A stretch of DNA of 64,000 nt from Curtobacterium guangdongense. GTDB taxonomy: Bacteria; Actinomycetota; Actinomycetes; Actinomycetales; Microbacteriaceae. A program made the position numbers and the translations under genes. Positions within the stretch are counted from its first letter, which is position 1, and each line of letters begins with the position of its first letter. This document shows, one piece after another, positions 51,912-60,690 of the stretch. The stretch covers positions 20,051 to 84,050 of the forward strand of contig NZ_JBMPIT010000011.1 in assembly GCF_049341845.1 (NCBI RefSeq). The letters are read 5' to 3'. The notes under the pieces are model-generated. The model made no database searches and was not told where the DNA came from. It saw only the letters and a program-made list of their open reading frames with translations.

Positions 51912-53875
51912 GTCAATTCCTTCATCCGGAGGTGGAACGCGGTGAGGGTGACCACCGCGAGGACGTCGAGCGCGGCACACGCGATGGACGTCGTGTCGGC
52001 GGGGACGATGCCGGTGCTCGCGAGCACGGTGGCGGCACCGACGACCACGGCGGTCGGGCCCGCGACGACAGGGCCCAGTGTCACGAGCCACCGACGACCG
52101 TGCAGCAGCGCGATGGTGGTTCGCCGACGTGTGATCGCGGCGATGGCCTGGCTCGCGAGTGACGCCGACAGGACGAGCACCAGGACCACGACGCCGAGCG
52201 CCAGCAGCGCGTGCCGGAGGCCGCGTTCGATGACGACCGACCGGTACGAGACGAAGTCGCCGAGCGGTGTGATCGTCGCGACCGCGTTCGACAGCCTGTG
52301 CGCTGCGAGGTCTGCTCGGAGCGCCTTCGGGTCGGTGAACACGACTTCGCCGGTCGTCATCGCCGCCGTCAACAGGTTCTCCGAGACAGCGGGGAACGCC
52401 GTGGGCAGGACAGCGATCACGCCGTCGGCCATGGTGCTGGTGGAGCCCAGATCATCGGTCGCGTAGGTGAACACACGGTCGTCCCGGATGGGCGACACCT
52501 TCACAGGGACGTGCCGAGGAGTGCGGCTCGGATCCGTGGAGTTCTCCCGTTGGAACTCCATGAACACCCGCCAGGCCTGCATCTCCGACGCCGAAAGCTC
52601 GACGCCTTCGGGCACCAGGAGCGTGAGCGCCGTGTCCGTCAGGTCTTCGGGGTGGACACGCGAGCCGGTCGTGGACGAGATCCGTTGTGCCCGGAGGTAC
52701 TGCGCGTTCACGATGAGCACGTTTCCGCCGCCCGGGGTGTGCCGGGCGAGGTCCGGTTGCACCGTGTGGTCGACGAGGATCGCGGTGCCTGCAGCGTCCA
52801 TGCGTTCGAACACGCCCCCGAGACCATGCTCCGCTGCGTCGAGTTCAGCGATCGACGACTCGAACCCCATCCGCACGTCACCGAGCGACCCACGCCACAG
52901 GTCGCGTTCCGCTGCGTCTGCCTGAGCGAGTGCCACGTCGGTCCACGCCGTCGCGGCGGCACCCGCACCGAGCGTGAGCGCTCCGAGGTTGCCGACGAGC
53001 GCGATCGTCAGGATGGTCCGCCATGGCCGGGCACCGTTGATGCTGGCGAGCACAGAGCTCCGAGGCAGGCCGGCGGCGACGAGCGTCGTTGCCGTCATGG
53101 TCGAGACCGCCACGGTGAGGGACCCGACGGCGAGGAAGACGAAGGTGGTGAGCCTGGTCCCGCCGTTGACCAGCACGAGGGTCGTTGCAACGGCGGCGAT
53201 CCCGACCAACCCCCACGCGGTCGTCCGCGCTGCGAGACCCGCCGCGTCCAACCAGGCTGACCGCGCAGCGGACCGCCCGTGACTCGCGGCGACAGCGACG
53301 CGCCGCCTGCGGCCGGTCTGCCACGCGACCGTCCCGAGGACGACGGCGATCACCAGGCATCCGGAGAGTGGGATCGCCGGGATCTCGGACACGACCCAGA
53401 GCGAGATGAAGAATGGGGAGAGCGTGTTGACCGTCAGCGCGATGCCGTGCTCGGCGAGCGACGCGGCGAACGCCCGAGCACAGGCGTCACCCGCGTCGGT
53501 GAAGTACATGCCGTTGATCCGGTTGTCGGGCAGGTCGCTGAACAGGTGGAAGCTGGTCGAGAGACTGGGATCGAATCCGGTCAGTTCCCCGTGGATCGAC
53601 GTGAACGACCGTGCGGCACCTGCGTTGGCGACGTACTCGCGTCGGACCACTCCCGACCCGGACTCGTGACGGAGTTCCTTCATCACGGTCATGTCGTGGG
53701 AGCGGGCGGTGCGCTCGACCAGGTCCTGGAAGAAGCCGGACGACGATGCGTCCGAGTCCCAGACGGTGATGATGTCGGTCGCGCCGCGGGGAGCGACGTC
53801 GTCGATGACGGTGGTGACGAGGACGGCGAGACCGATGGCCAGGGCGACGGTTCCGGCGATGAGCGTGCGCAGCAT
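51908..53875 (-). CDS. Bacteriocin-associated integral membrane protein (immunity/export)
   Basis: 655 residues. One helix at the N-terminus (LIAGTVALAIGLAVLVTTV), a large external domain, groups of helices near 195-310 and 330-360, a second external domain (about 385-545) and a final cluster (about 560-650). This FtsX-like layout is that of the putative immunity membrane protein in lactococcin 972 operons. It lies between the peptide and ATPase genes and is translationally coupled to the latter. It may pump the peptide out or off the membrane. Confidence 0.82.
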   Translation of the reverse strand: MLRTLIAGTVALAIGLAVLVTTVIDDVAPRGATDIITVWDSDASSSGFFQDLVERTARSHDMTVMKELRHESGSGVVRREYVANAGAARSFTSIHGELTGFDPSLSTSFHLFSDLPDNRINGMYFTDAGDACARAFAASLAEHGIALTVNTLSPFFISLWVVSEIPAIPLSGCLVIAVVLGTVAWQTGRRRRVAVAASHGRSAARSAWLDAAGLAARTTAWGLVGIAAVATTLVLVNGGTRLTTFVFLAVGSLTVAVSTMTATTLVAAGLPRSSVLASINGARPWRTILTIALVGNLGALTLGAGAAATAWTDVALAQADAAERDLWRGSLGDVRMGFESSIAELDAAEHGLGGVFERMDAAGTAILVDHTVQPDLARHTPGGGNVLIVNAQYLRAQRISSTTGSRVHPEDLTDTALTLLVPEGVELSASEMQAWRVFMEFQRENSTDPSRTPRHVPVKVSPIRDDRVFTYATDDLGSTSTMADGVIAVLPTAFPAVSENLLTAAMTTGEVVFTDPKALRADLAAHRLSNAVATITPLGDFVSYRSVVIERGLRHALLALGVVVLVLVLSASLASQAIAAITRRRTTIALLHGRRWLVTLGPVVAGPTAVVVGAATVLASTGIVPADTTSIACAALDVLAVVTLTAFHLRMKELT

Positions 53876-53931
53876 GAGGACGGAGTGACCCTCCGGACCG
53901 GAACGGTCCGGAGGGTCGTTTCCTGGACCTG

Positions 53932-54318
53932 TCAGTTGACGAACCGGTAGTAGGCGTGGTTCCCGGCGTAGGTCTTCGTGATCGAGGCCTTCGCGGTCGC
54001 TCCGCCGGCGACAGTTGCACTCCGCACGACGTTTCCCCGGCCGTTCTCGACTGACGACCCGTGCTTCCGGGTCGTGTGGTAGAAGTTCGAGTACGCGGTG
54101 TTGTTCGGCCCGTTCGTGCCGTAGGTCCACGAGCCGCCCCCTTCGGGCGTGACCGAGTACCGCGGTGCGTGCAGGCCCGTGGGGATGGGCACGCTTCCCT
54201 CGTACGTGCTGCTGGTGCCCGTGACGGGCTCCGCTGGTTCCGCGTCGGCGGCGGCGGGCACGAAAACGGCCGCTGCAGCGACCAGGCAGGTCGCGGCCGC
54301 GATGATCCGTGTGCGCAT
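53932..54318 (-). CDS. Lactococcin 972-like secreted bacteriocin
   Basis: 128 residues; signal peptide MRTRIIAAATCLVAAAAVFV with cleavage after ADA. The mature C-terminal part SWTYGTN...AYSNFYHTTRKHGSSVENGRG, then TAKASITKTYAGNHAYYRFVN, matches lactococcin 972 in the AYSNYHH-like box, the KATV-like segment and the aromatic end. Lactococcin 972 binds lipid II and blocks septum formation. The Pro/Thr-rich stretch after the signal (about 27-55) is longer than in the lactococcal peptide. ABC genes follow at 53875. Confidence 0.87.
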   Translation of the reverse strand: MRTRIIAAATCLVAAAAVFVPAAADAEPAEPVTGTSSTYEGSVPIPTGLHAPRYSVTPEGGGSWTYGTNGPNNTAYSNFYHTTRKHGSSVENGRGNVVRSATVAGGATAKASITKTYAGNHAYYRFVN

Positions 54319-54376
54319 GGTGTTCCCCTCTCGATGGGCGTCGGCTTCGACGCAGCGACCATCATCGGCCGCAGTG

Positions 54377-54390
54377 GAACACTAGTGTTC
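54377..54390. promoter_or_regulatory. Palindrome upstream of the bacteriocin gene
   Basis: GAACACTAGTGTTC is a perfect 14-bp palindrome 59 bases upstream of the bacteriocin start. It lies between the TetR stop and the bacteriocin, so it could be the TetR operator or a site for an unlinked repressor. Confidence 0.58.
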
Positions 54391-54410
54391 GGTATTTCAG
54401 CGGTCAACCG

Positions 54411-54950
54411 TCAGCGGAGAACGTATTCGAACGTCGCTCGGGCGCGCGCGGGGTCTGGGGTCTCGCCGGAGATCAGGTCGGCGTAGGTGAACGACTCGGA
54501 GATCCGCACGAGCAGCCGCGCGAGCTCCTCGGCGGACAGCGGGGACGGGTCGAACGAGTCCGCCACCAGCGCGGTGATCGCGGTGACGAGCCGGCCCTGG
54601 ACATCGCTGTCCGATGTGGTCAGGAGCCGCAGCGCACGAGCGGGCTCCCTCGTGAGGAACGCGCGGAAGTAGGGCGCGGCGATGAGGTCCGCGGTGAACC
54701 GGTCGAGCACGTCGACGACCCGCTCGGCTCCGGACAGCGCCGCCGATCGGGAAGCGGCGTCGAGCGTCGGGACGGCGAGGGACCAGAGGATCTCGGACAG
54801 CAACCGGTCACGGTTGCCCACCCACCGGAACAGCGACGTGCGGTCCACGCCGAGCGAGGCGGCCAAGGCGCCCATGTCGATCCGGGACCCGGCGATGAAG
54901 GTGTGACGAGCCTCCCGGAAGGCGCGCAGCGCGGAATCCGACGTGTACAC
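54411..54950 (-). CDS. TetR family regulator (QsdR-like)
   Basis: 179 residues from GTG 54950. The HTH reads MGALAASLGVDRTSLFRWVGNRDRLLSEIL near 26-55; the C-terminal domain is helical as in the QsdR-type TetR regulators. It is divergent from the acyl-CoA dehydrogenase, with a 46-base gap containing TGCAC/GTGTA half-sites, and upstream of the bacteriocin gene on the same strand. It may control either or both. Confidence 0.82.
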   Translation of the reverse strand: MYTSDSALRAFREARHTFIAGSRIDMGALAASLGVDRTSLFRWVGNRDRLLSEILWSLAVPTLDAASRSAALSGAERVVDVLDRFTADLIAAPYFRAFLTREPARALRLLTTSDSDVQGRLVTAITALVADSFDPSPLSAEELARLLVRISESFTYADLISGETPDPARARATFEYVLR

Positions 54951-54996
54951 GCGAGCCTCTCTTGCAACGTTTCCGAGAATGATGCACGATCAGTGT

Positions 54997-56190
54997 ATGT
55001 CACTGACGACGGCCACCCCCGCGCTCCTCGAATCCGACTTCTACCGGTTCCAAGAGGGGCTGACCGACCAGGAGCGGGCGTCGATCGGGCGACTCCGGGA
55101 GTACCTCGGGCGCGACGTCGCGCCCATCGCCGACGAGTACTGGGCGCGCGCCGAGTTCCCGATGCAGGTCATCAAGCCGCTCGCAGAGCTCGGCATGTAC
55201 GGGCCGGGTGTCCCGCTCGTGCGCCGGTTCGAGAACTCGGCCGTGTACCGCGGGTGGGCGGCGCTCGAGCTCGGGCGCGTCGATGCCAGCGTCGCGACGT
55301 TCATCGGCGTCCAGTCCGGCCTCGCGATGAACTCGATCGCCGTCGCCGGCAGCGACGAGCAGCAGCAGGAGTGGCTGCCGCGCATGGCGGCGGGCGAGCT
55401 GATCGGCGCGTTCGGCCTCACCGAGCCGTACTCGGGCAGCGATTCCGCGAAGGGGCTGCGCACCACCGCTCGGCGTGACGGCGACGAGTGGGTCCTCGAC
55501 GGCGAGAAGCGCTGGATCGGCAACGCCACGTTCGCGGACGTCGTCGTGATCTGGGCGAAGGACGTCGCGGACGGGCAGGTCAAGGGCTTCCTCGTCACGA
55601 CGGACACCCCCGGGTTCACCGCGACGAAGATCGAGGACAAGATCGCGCTCCGCGGCGTGCAGAACGCCGACATCGTGATGCAGGGCGTCCGGGTGCCCGA
55701 GTCGCGTCGACTGCAGCGGGCGACGTCGTTCCGCACGACGGCCGAGGTGCTCCGCCTGACGCGCACCGAGGTCGCGTGGCAGGCCGTGGGCATCGCGGTC
55801 GGCGCGTACGAGGCAGCGCTCGACTACGCCAAGACCCGCATCCAGTTCGGCAAGCCGATCGCGGCGCACCAGATGGTGCAGGACCTCCTCGTGAAGTCCC
55901 TCGCGAACATCACGGCGTCGATCGCGCTCTGCACGCAGGCGTCGGCGATGCAGGACGCCGGGGTGGGCGGCGACGAGCACTCTGCGTTGGCGAAGGCGTT
56001 CGCGACGGCGCGGATGCGCGAGACGGTCGCATGGTGCCGCGAGGTCCAGGGCGGCAACGGCATCGTGCTCGAGAAGGGCGTCGCCCGGTTCTTCGCGGAC
56101 TCCGAGGCGATCTACTCGTACGAGGGCACCCGCGAGGTGAACACCCTCATCGTCGGCCGGGCGATCACGGGCCAGGCGGCCTTCGTCTGA
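54997..56190 (+). CDS. Acyl-CoA dehydrogenase (glutaryl-CoA-type)
   Basis: 397 residues. IGAFGLTEPYSGSDSAKGLRTTA near 139-161 is the flavin loop, WVLDGEKRWIGNATFADVVVIWAK the beta-barrel strand, and QFGKPIAAHQMVQ near 287. The C-terminal base lies in IYSYEGTREVNTLIVGRAITG, closest to glutaryl-CoA dehydrogenases. Transfers electrons to ETF. A TetR gene runs divergently and probably controls it. Confidence 0.9.
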   Translation: MSLTTATPALLESDFYRFQEGLTDQERASIGRLREYLGRDVAPIADEYWARAEFPMQVIKPLAELGMYGPGVPLVRRFENSAVYRGWAALELGRVDASVATFIGVQSGLAMNSIAVAGSDEQQQEWLPRMAAGELIGAFGLTEPYSGSDSAKGLRTTARRDGDEWVLDGEKRWIGNATFADVVVIWAKDVADGQVKGFLVTTDTPGFTATKIEDKIALRGVQNADIVMQGVRVPESRRLQRATSFRTTAEVLRLTRTEVAWQAVGIAVGAYEAALDYAKTRIQFGKPIAAHQMVQDLLVKSLANITASIALCTQASAMQDAGVGGDEHSALAKAFATARMRETVAWCREVQGGNGIVLEKGVARFFADSEAIYSYEGTREVNTLIVGRAITGQAAFV

Positions 56191-56224
56191 CCGAAAAGTC
56201 GGATGCTTCTTCTAGCCTGCGGGC

Positions 56225-56836
56225 ATGATCGAACCGGTATCCATCAGCGGCGCCGCAATTGGCTCGTTTCTGAGTGACAAAGTGCGCGATGTGGCGGCGG
56301 CTCGTACCGCTGACGTGCTTTCCTGGTGTCTGCTGCTGTTCACAGGATCGGTGTTATTCGGTTCCGCCGGGACAGGGCGTATCTCAGGGCCGGTGGATTC
56401 TGTGAAGCGTGTGCTGGCACTAGCGGCGGTCGGCGACGAGTGGGTCGATACCGCGAGCAGTTGGGTCTTGCGCAGCGAAATCGCGTGGGTGTTTCCGATT
56501 GTGTGCGCCGCGGCGGCGCTCTACTCGATTCGATACGTCAAAGTTGGCCCGGCGCTTGCTTGGGTCTTGCTGATTCCGAGTAGCCTCGTTCTCGGCGGAT
56601 GGGCATTTGCAATCTACTTCGGCACGGTTGCAGTAGTCGCGACGATCTTCATCGGTCGCTCTCTGCTCGAGGGGATTGTTCTCGATACATCCGATCGGCG
56701 AACGTTCCTTCCCGATGGCGTCATCGCCAGCGCGTTGACGGCGATGCTGTTCTTCGTCACCGAACCGATCCGCCCGGTCCTCGCACTTGCGACCGGAATC
56801 TCTGAACACTTCACTTACGAGAAACGGCGCTACTGA
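56225..56836 (+). CDS. Membrane protein of unknown function, lower GC
   Basis: 203 residues with four or five hydrophobic segments (about 28-46, 87-105, 110-140, 165-190). No family recognised. Its base composition is visibly less GC-rich than all neighbours and codon use is less biased, suggesting recent arrival. The start MIEPVSISGAAIG has only a weak ribosome site. It ends two bases from the convergent patatin gene. Confidence 0.6.
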   Translation: MIEPVSISGAAIGSFLSDKVRDVAAARTADVLSWCLLLFTGSVLFGSAGTGRISGPVDSVKRVLALAAVGDEWVDTASSWVLRSEIAWVFPIVCAAAALYSIRYVKVGPALAWVLLIPSSLVLGGWAFAIYFGTVAVVATIFIGRSLLEGIVLDTSDRRTFLPDGVIASALTAMLFFVTEPIRPVLALATGISEHFTYEKRRY

Positions 56837-56837
56837 T

Positions 56838-57710
56838 TCAAGCCCAGAACTCCGCGATCCGGTCCGCGATCGCGGATGCCTGCGCGCGCCCGGCCTCGGC
56901 GCTCGGCCGCTGGGTCGACAACGAGAGCGAGTTCGCGCCGAACGCCTGCGTCGAGGCGCTGTCCGCGACGACGACCTCGACGCTCGACCCACCCGCGCGG
57001 AGCGCCTCGACGGACTGGTCGAGCCACGGCCCGAGCGGGGACGGCGCCTCGGGGCCGCAGGCGATGACCAGGACGCGCTCGTACCCGGCGGCGACGTCGG
57101 CGTTCGTGGCCGAGCGCATCCCGCCGTCGATGTACGGCCGCCCCGCGATGTCGACGGGCGACCACACGAACGGCACCGAGCAGCTCGCGGCGACGGCCCG
57201 GGGGAGCGGGATGCCATCGGCAGCGGTGAGGACACGGAAGGTGCCGTCGGTCGCGTCGATGGTCGTGATTGCGAGCGGGCGGTCCGGCCACGTGGTCGAC
57301 GGCAGGGTCTCCGAGAAGGTCGCGGCGCGCTCGTCGTCCGACTGCCCGGCGGTCACCTGCTGCGCTGCGAGCCCGAGTCGTGCACGGCCGTCCTGCTCGG
57401 AGGTCGCGCCGGCGAGCACCTGCCCGATCTGCTGCTGGATCGCCTCGCCGTCGATGACGCCCGGCTCCTCGTAGCTCGTCGGCAGCGGTGCGATCTGCTG
57501 CTCGAACGCGCCGCGGACGCCTCCGCTGCGGACGAAGGTCCCGACGACGCTGCCGGCGCTGGTGCCCACCACGAGGTCGGCTGCGGCGAGGTCCACGCCG
57601 GCGTCCTCGAGTGCCGAGAGGACCCCGAGCTCCCACGCGATCCCGGCGACTCCACCACCTCCGAGGACGATCGCTCGGGTTCCAGCAGCGGGCGGCACGA
57701 GTTCGCTCAT
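56838..57710 (-). CDS. Patatin-like phospholipase
   Basis: 290 residues with GGGGVAGIAWELG near 17-29 (oxyanion loop), GTSAGS near 49 (nucleophile Ser51) and DGGMRS near 192 (catalytic Asp), the full patatin dyad. Cytosolic, no signal peptide. Likely hydrolyses phospholipid or other lipid esters; natural substrate unknown. Confidence 0.9.
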   Translation of the reverse strand: MSELVPPAAGTRAIVLGGGGVAGIAWELGVLSALEDAGVDLAAADLVVGTSAGSVVGTFVRSGGVRGAFEQQIAPLPTSYEEPGVIDGEAIQQQIGQVLAGATSEQDGRARLGLAAQQVTAGQSDDERAATFSETLPSTTWPDRPLAITTIDATDGTFRVLTAADGIPLPRAVAASCSVPFVWSPVDIAGRPYIDGGMRSATNADVAAGYERVLVIACGPEAPSPLGPWLDQSVEALRAGGSSVEVVVADSASTQAFGANSLSLSTQRPSAEAGRAQASAIADRIAEFWA

Positions 57711-57746
57711 GCACCATGCTTACCAACCCGCGAGCCCCACGACCGG

Positions 57747-57804
57747 CGAGCGGGCGAAATACCCGGCTGGGCATGCGTGCGGACCCGGGTATTTCGCCCG
57801 CTCG
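57747..57804. terminator. Long perfect hairpin (family C)
   Basis: 20-bp perfect arms beginning CGAGCGGGCGAAATACCC with an 18-base loop, upstream of the patatin gene start and downstream of the protease gene's hairpin. It lies in the 249-base gap, with a third partial arm (GCGAGCGGGC) at 57839. Confidence 0.7.
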
Positions 57805-57871
57805 CGCGAACGCATGCCGCCGCCGGAATGCTGACCAGCGCGAGCGGGCGGTGCGGCGGATGGGCCACGGA

Positions 57872-57916
57872 CGGACGGGAGGCACGGTGCGGGCCCGCAC
57901 CCGTGCCTCCCGTCCG
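57872..57916. terminator. GGAGGCACGG hairpin after the protease gene
   Basis: 16-bp arms CGGACGGGAGGCACGG/CCGTGCCTCCCGTCCG with a self-complementary 13-base loop; ends 43 bases from the protease stop (minus strand). Likely its terminator; a variant of the GGAGGCTCG hairpin. Confidence 0.68.
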
Positions 57917-57959
57917 ACCTGCGGTCGCGTCGGACGACGCGAGCCGGCCTGCCGGCTGG

Positions 57960-58694
57960 CTACAGGCCCGCGGTCTCGGCGATCCAGTCGGCGCTCTGCG
58001 ACAGGATCGCGTAGTTCGACCCGGCGTTCGTGTTCGAGCCCGGGTCGGCGACATCACCGGTGGAGCAGACACCGACGACCTCGCCACCGACGATAAGCGG
58101 CCCGCCGGAGTCGCCGTGGTTCGACGCTCCCGAGATCCCCGTCACGTGCTGCGCGTCGCCGGAGTAGGCGTCCGTGGAGTGCCCGGAGAGCGAGACGCTC
58201 GCCTGGTACAGCCCGTCGGTCGGTTCGCTGTCCGCCCGGTTCCCGTAGCCCATGATCGTGCCCGTGCCCGACGTCTTCGTCGTGTAGCCGAGGTCGAGCT
58301 GCGCGTACGAGCTCAGCGTGACCGGGGTGGAGAGGTGCACGAGGGCGATGTCGCCCTCGGGAGCGCTGTAGAGCTCGTCGGCGGCGGTCGCGGGACCCCG
58401 GTCGGCGGTGCTGTTGGAGTGGTAGACGTTCATCGCGGTGGTGCCGTCCACACAGTGGTTCGCGGTGAGGACCCACTCGGCGTTGAGGGCCTCGCCGGTG
58501 CAGCCGTAGCTCGCGGTGCCGCCCTGCTGGAAGACGAGCTGCACCTCCCACGGCGTGTTCGGCGCCTGCTCACCGCCGATGACCTGGGGGGACGCGGTGG
58601 CGGCGTTGGCGGTGGTCGCGCCGAGGGATCCGCCCACCAGGGTGAGGGCGGCGGCTGCGGTGATGGTGAGTGCTTGGAGAGCGCGATGCTGCAT
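57960..58694 (-). CDS. Secreted trypsin-like serine protease
   Basis: 244 residues; ATG 58694 follows AGAGGA. Signal peptide MQHRALQALTITAAAALTLV..., mature start IGGEQAPNTPW. Catalytic triad: His in TANHCVDG near 82, Asp in EGDIALVHL near 118, Ser in NHGDSGGPL near 188. Cysteines are placed for the usual disulfides. Exported chymotrypsin-family protease; specificity not visible. Confidence 0.92.
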   Translation of the reverse strand: MQHRALQALTITAAAALTLVGGSLGATTANAATASPQVIGGEQAPNTPWEVQLVFQQGGTASYGCTGEALNAEWVLTANHCVDGTTAMNVYHSNSTADRGPATAADELYSAPEGDIALVHLSTPVTLSSYAQLDLGYTTKTSGTGTIMGYGNRADSEPTDGLYQASVSLSGHSTDAYSGDAQHVTGISGASNHGDSGGPLIVGGEVVGVCSTGDVADPGSNTNAGSNYAILSQSADWIAETAGL

Positions 58695-58778
58695 GACGAT
58701 TCCTCTCATCGAATGTCATGCCATCGTGCTGTGCCCCCTGTTCGAGGGACAAGTCGGGTCTGTGGTGGACCCGGTGTG

Positions 58779-59114
58779 TCACCCGTCCGCCTGGACGGTG
58801 GCTCCGTTCGACCGGGCCGAGCGGGCGAGGGCCTCGAGTTTGTGGCTCAACTCGAAGCGCCGTTCCTCGCGGCGGTGCACCAGGTACTCGGCGTGTACCA
58901 GGGCGTGCAGGAGGCGGTACGCCGTCGGGAGCGGGAAGCCGAGGACCTCGGCGATCTCCTTGGCGGTGGCGCTGCCGCGTTCGGCGACCGCCTCGAGGAT
59001 CGCCAGGGTCTTCGCGACGGTCTGCACGCTCGAGTCACGGGTGGGCTTCGGGTCGGGCTCCTGGGTGGGGGAGCTCGGGGCGACGGGGTGGAGCGGATCG
59101 ACACTGATGCGCAT
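58779..59114 (-). CDS. IclR-type HTH-only protein
   Basis: 111 residues. The winged helix SSVQTVAKTLAILEAVAERGSATAKEIAEVLGFPLPTAYRLL near 28-70 is that of IclR regulators, but the protein stops shortly after (TVQADG), so the 160-residue ligand domain is missing. This is either a natural short regulator or a truncated gene. No downstream remnant of the missing domain was seen (58695-58778 is short and holds none). Confidence 0.72.
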   Translation of the reverse strand: MRISVDPLHPVAPSSPTQEPDPKPTRDSSVQTVAKTLAILEAVAERGSATAKEIAEVLGFPLPTAYRLLHALVHAEYLVHRREERRFELSHKLEALARSARSNGATVQADG

Positions 59115-59160
59115 TGGTCGATGCTCCACCCATCGCACCCGCGATGGCAAGAAGGTGCCG

Positions 59161-60189
59161 CTACTCCGGCTGCACGTCGATGAGCACCTTGCCGACCGTG
59201 TCCTGCTCGACGGCGTCGTGCGCCGCAGCGGTGTCGGCGAGGTCGAAGCGGGTGATCGGCAGTCCGGCGTCCTCGCCCACCGGCAGGACGCCGTCGTGCA
59301 GCGCCCCGGTGACGTCCTCAGCCGCAGCCGTCAGGGCCTCGTCGCCGATCGTGTAGAGCAGCAGGAACTGGTACCGGGCGTTGACGTTCATGTTCGGGCG
59401 GATCGGGAGCGTGGCCTCGTCGCCGCCGTTGTTCGCGTAGATCGACACGACGCCGTGGTTCGCCAGGACGTCCGCGACGAGTTCGGCGTTCTGCGGGATC
59501 GACACCTCGACGACGATGTCGACGCCATCCGGGGCGATCTCGCGGATCCGGGCGGCGGCGTCGTCCTGCCGGTAGTTCACCGTGTGGTGCGCACCGGCGG
59601 CCGTCGCCAGCGCGGCCTTCTCGTCGGAGCTGATCGTCGAGATCACGGTCGCGCCCGCCCACCGCGCGAGCTGGATCGCCGCGTGCCCGACGGCACCGGC
59701 GCCACCGGCGACGAGCACCGTCACGCCGTCGAGCGCGCCGGGTCCGAGGCGCGAGGGTCCCTCCTCGTGCGTGGTCAGTGCCCGGTGTGCCGTCATCGCG
59801 GGGACGCCGAGCGATGCGCCGACGTCGAAGGACACACCATCCGGCAGTCGGACCGCGCGTTCGACGGGCACGACGGTGTACTCCTGCGCGGTGCCGGTGG
59901 GGCGTCCGGACGCGGACATGTAGAGCCACACCCGGTCACCGACCGCGAGCTCGTCGACCCCGGGACCGACGGCGTCGACGATCCCGGCACCGTCCTGGTT
60001 CGGGGTGATCTCCGGGAACGGCAGACCGTCGCCGTAGGTGCCGCCCTGTCGGGCCTTCCAGTCCGTCGGGTTGACGCCGGAGACGACGACGCGGACGCGG
60101 ACCTCGCCGGTGCCGGGTTCCTGTGGCTCGCGGTCGGCGAGGGAGAGGACGGACGAGTCACCGGGCTTCGTGTAGACGATCGATCGCAT
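59161..60189 (-). CDS. Zinc-independent alcohol dehydrogenase / quinone reductase
   Basis: 342 residues, MDR fold. GVNPTDWKARQG near 38-49, DGAGIVDAVGPGVDELAVGDRVW near 66-88, and the Rossmann VTVLVAGGAGAVGHAAIQLARWAGATVI near 155-182 identify a quinone-oxidoreductase-like MDR without zinc ligands. It reduces quinones or enones with NADPH. It is followed on the same strand upstream by HxlR (17 bases), which probably regulates the redox group. Confidence 0.9.
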   Translation of the reverse strand: MRSIVYTKPGDSSVLSLADREPQEPGTGEVRVRVVVSGVNPTDWKARQGGTYGDGLPFPEITPNQDGAGIVDAVGPGVDELAVGDRVWLYMSASGRPTGTAQEYTVVPVERAVRLPDGVSFDVGASLGVPAMTAHRALTTHEEGPSRLGPGALDGVTVLVAGGAGAVGHAAIQLARWAGATVISTISSDEKAALATAAGAHHTVNYRQDDAAARIREIAPDGVDIVVEVSIPQNAELVADVLANHGVVSIYANNGGDEATLPIRPNMNVNARYQFLLLYTIGDEALTAAAEDVTGALHDGVLPVGEDAGLPITRFDLADTAAAHDAVEQDTVGKVLIDVQPE

Positions 60190-60206
60190 GCCTCCACGCA
60201 ACCACG

Positions 60207-60590
60207 TCAGCGCCGGGTGGATTCCGAACGTGCGGTGTCGTACTCGTCACGCGCGACCTCGACCGAAGCCATGTGCGTCGTCGCCCACCGCTCCAGGGGC
60301 TCGAGCACGGTGCGGAGCGATCGCCCTGCGTCGGTGAGTTCGTACTCGACGTGCGGCGGGATCTCGGGGAACACCGTCCTGGTGACGAGGCCGTCGCGTT
60401 CGAGTGCGCGAAGGGTCTGCGTGAGCATCTTCTGGGACACGCCCTGCACGCGGTTCGCGATGACGGAGTACCGCTGGGGTCCGTCCGCCAGGGTGCCGAT
60501 CGTCAGCACGCTCCACCGGTCGCCGATCCGGTCGAGCAGCTGCCGGCTGGGGCAGTCCGCCGCGTACGGGCTGTACTCGAGTGCACTCAC
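60207..60590 (-). CDS. HxlR family transcriptional regulator
   Basis: 127 residues from GTG. The HxlR winged helix includes CPSRQLLDRIGDRWSVLTIG near 13-32, RVQGVSQKMLTQTLRALERDGLVTR and VEYELTDAGRSL. Cys13 is the position that senses electrophiles in related HxlR/YodB proteins. It is divergent from the oxidoreductase at 60691, with half-sites CTTAC and GTAAC in the gap. Confidence 0.88.
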   Translation of the reverse strand: MSALEYSPYAADCPSRQLLDRIGDRWSVLTIGTLADGPQRYSVIANRVQGVSQKMLTQTLRALERDGLVTRTVFPEIPPHVEYELTDAGRSLRTVLEPLERWATTHMASVEVARDEYDTARSESTRR

Positions 60591-60690
60591 GACGACCTCC
60601 GTTACGCACCACGAGGTGCCTACTTACCAAAAGAGAGTAACGCCCCTAAGGTGAGTCCAGCAAGCACGCACCACCACGAGAGGAACACAC

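Noticed and set aside
51201..53875. The ABC pair as the exporter of the epipeptide
   Set aside because: It is 50 kb away and contiguous with a lactococcin 972-like gene, whose known partners have exactly this layout.
57711..57959. Small RNA gene between patatin and protease
   Set aside because: The region is explained by two hairpins at gene ends; no promoter could be supported.
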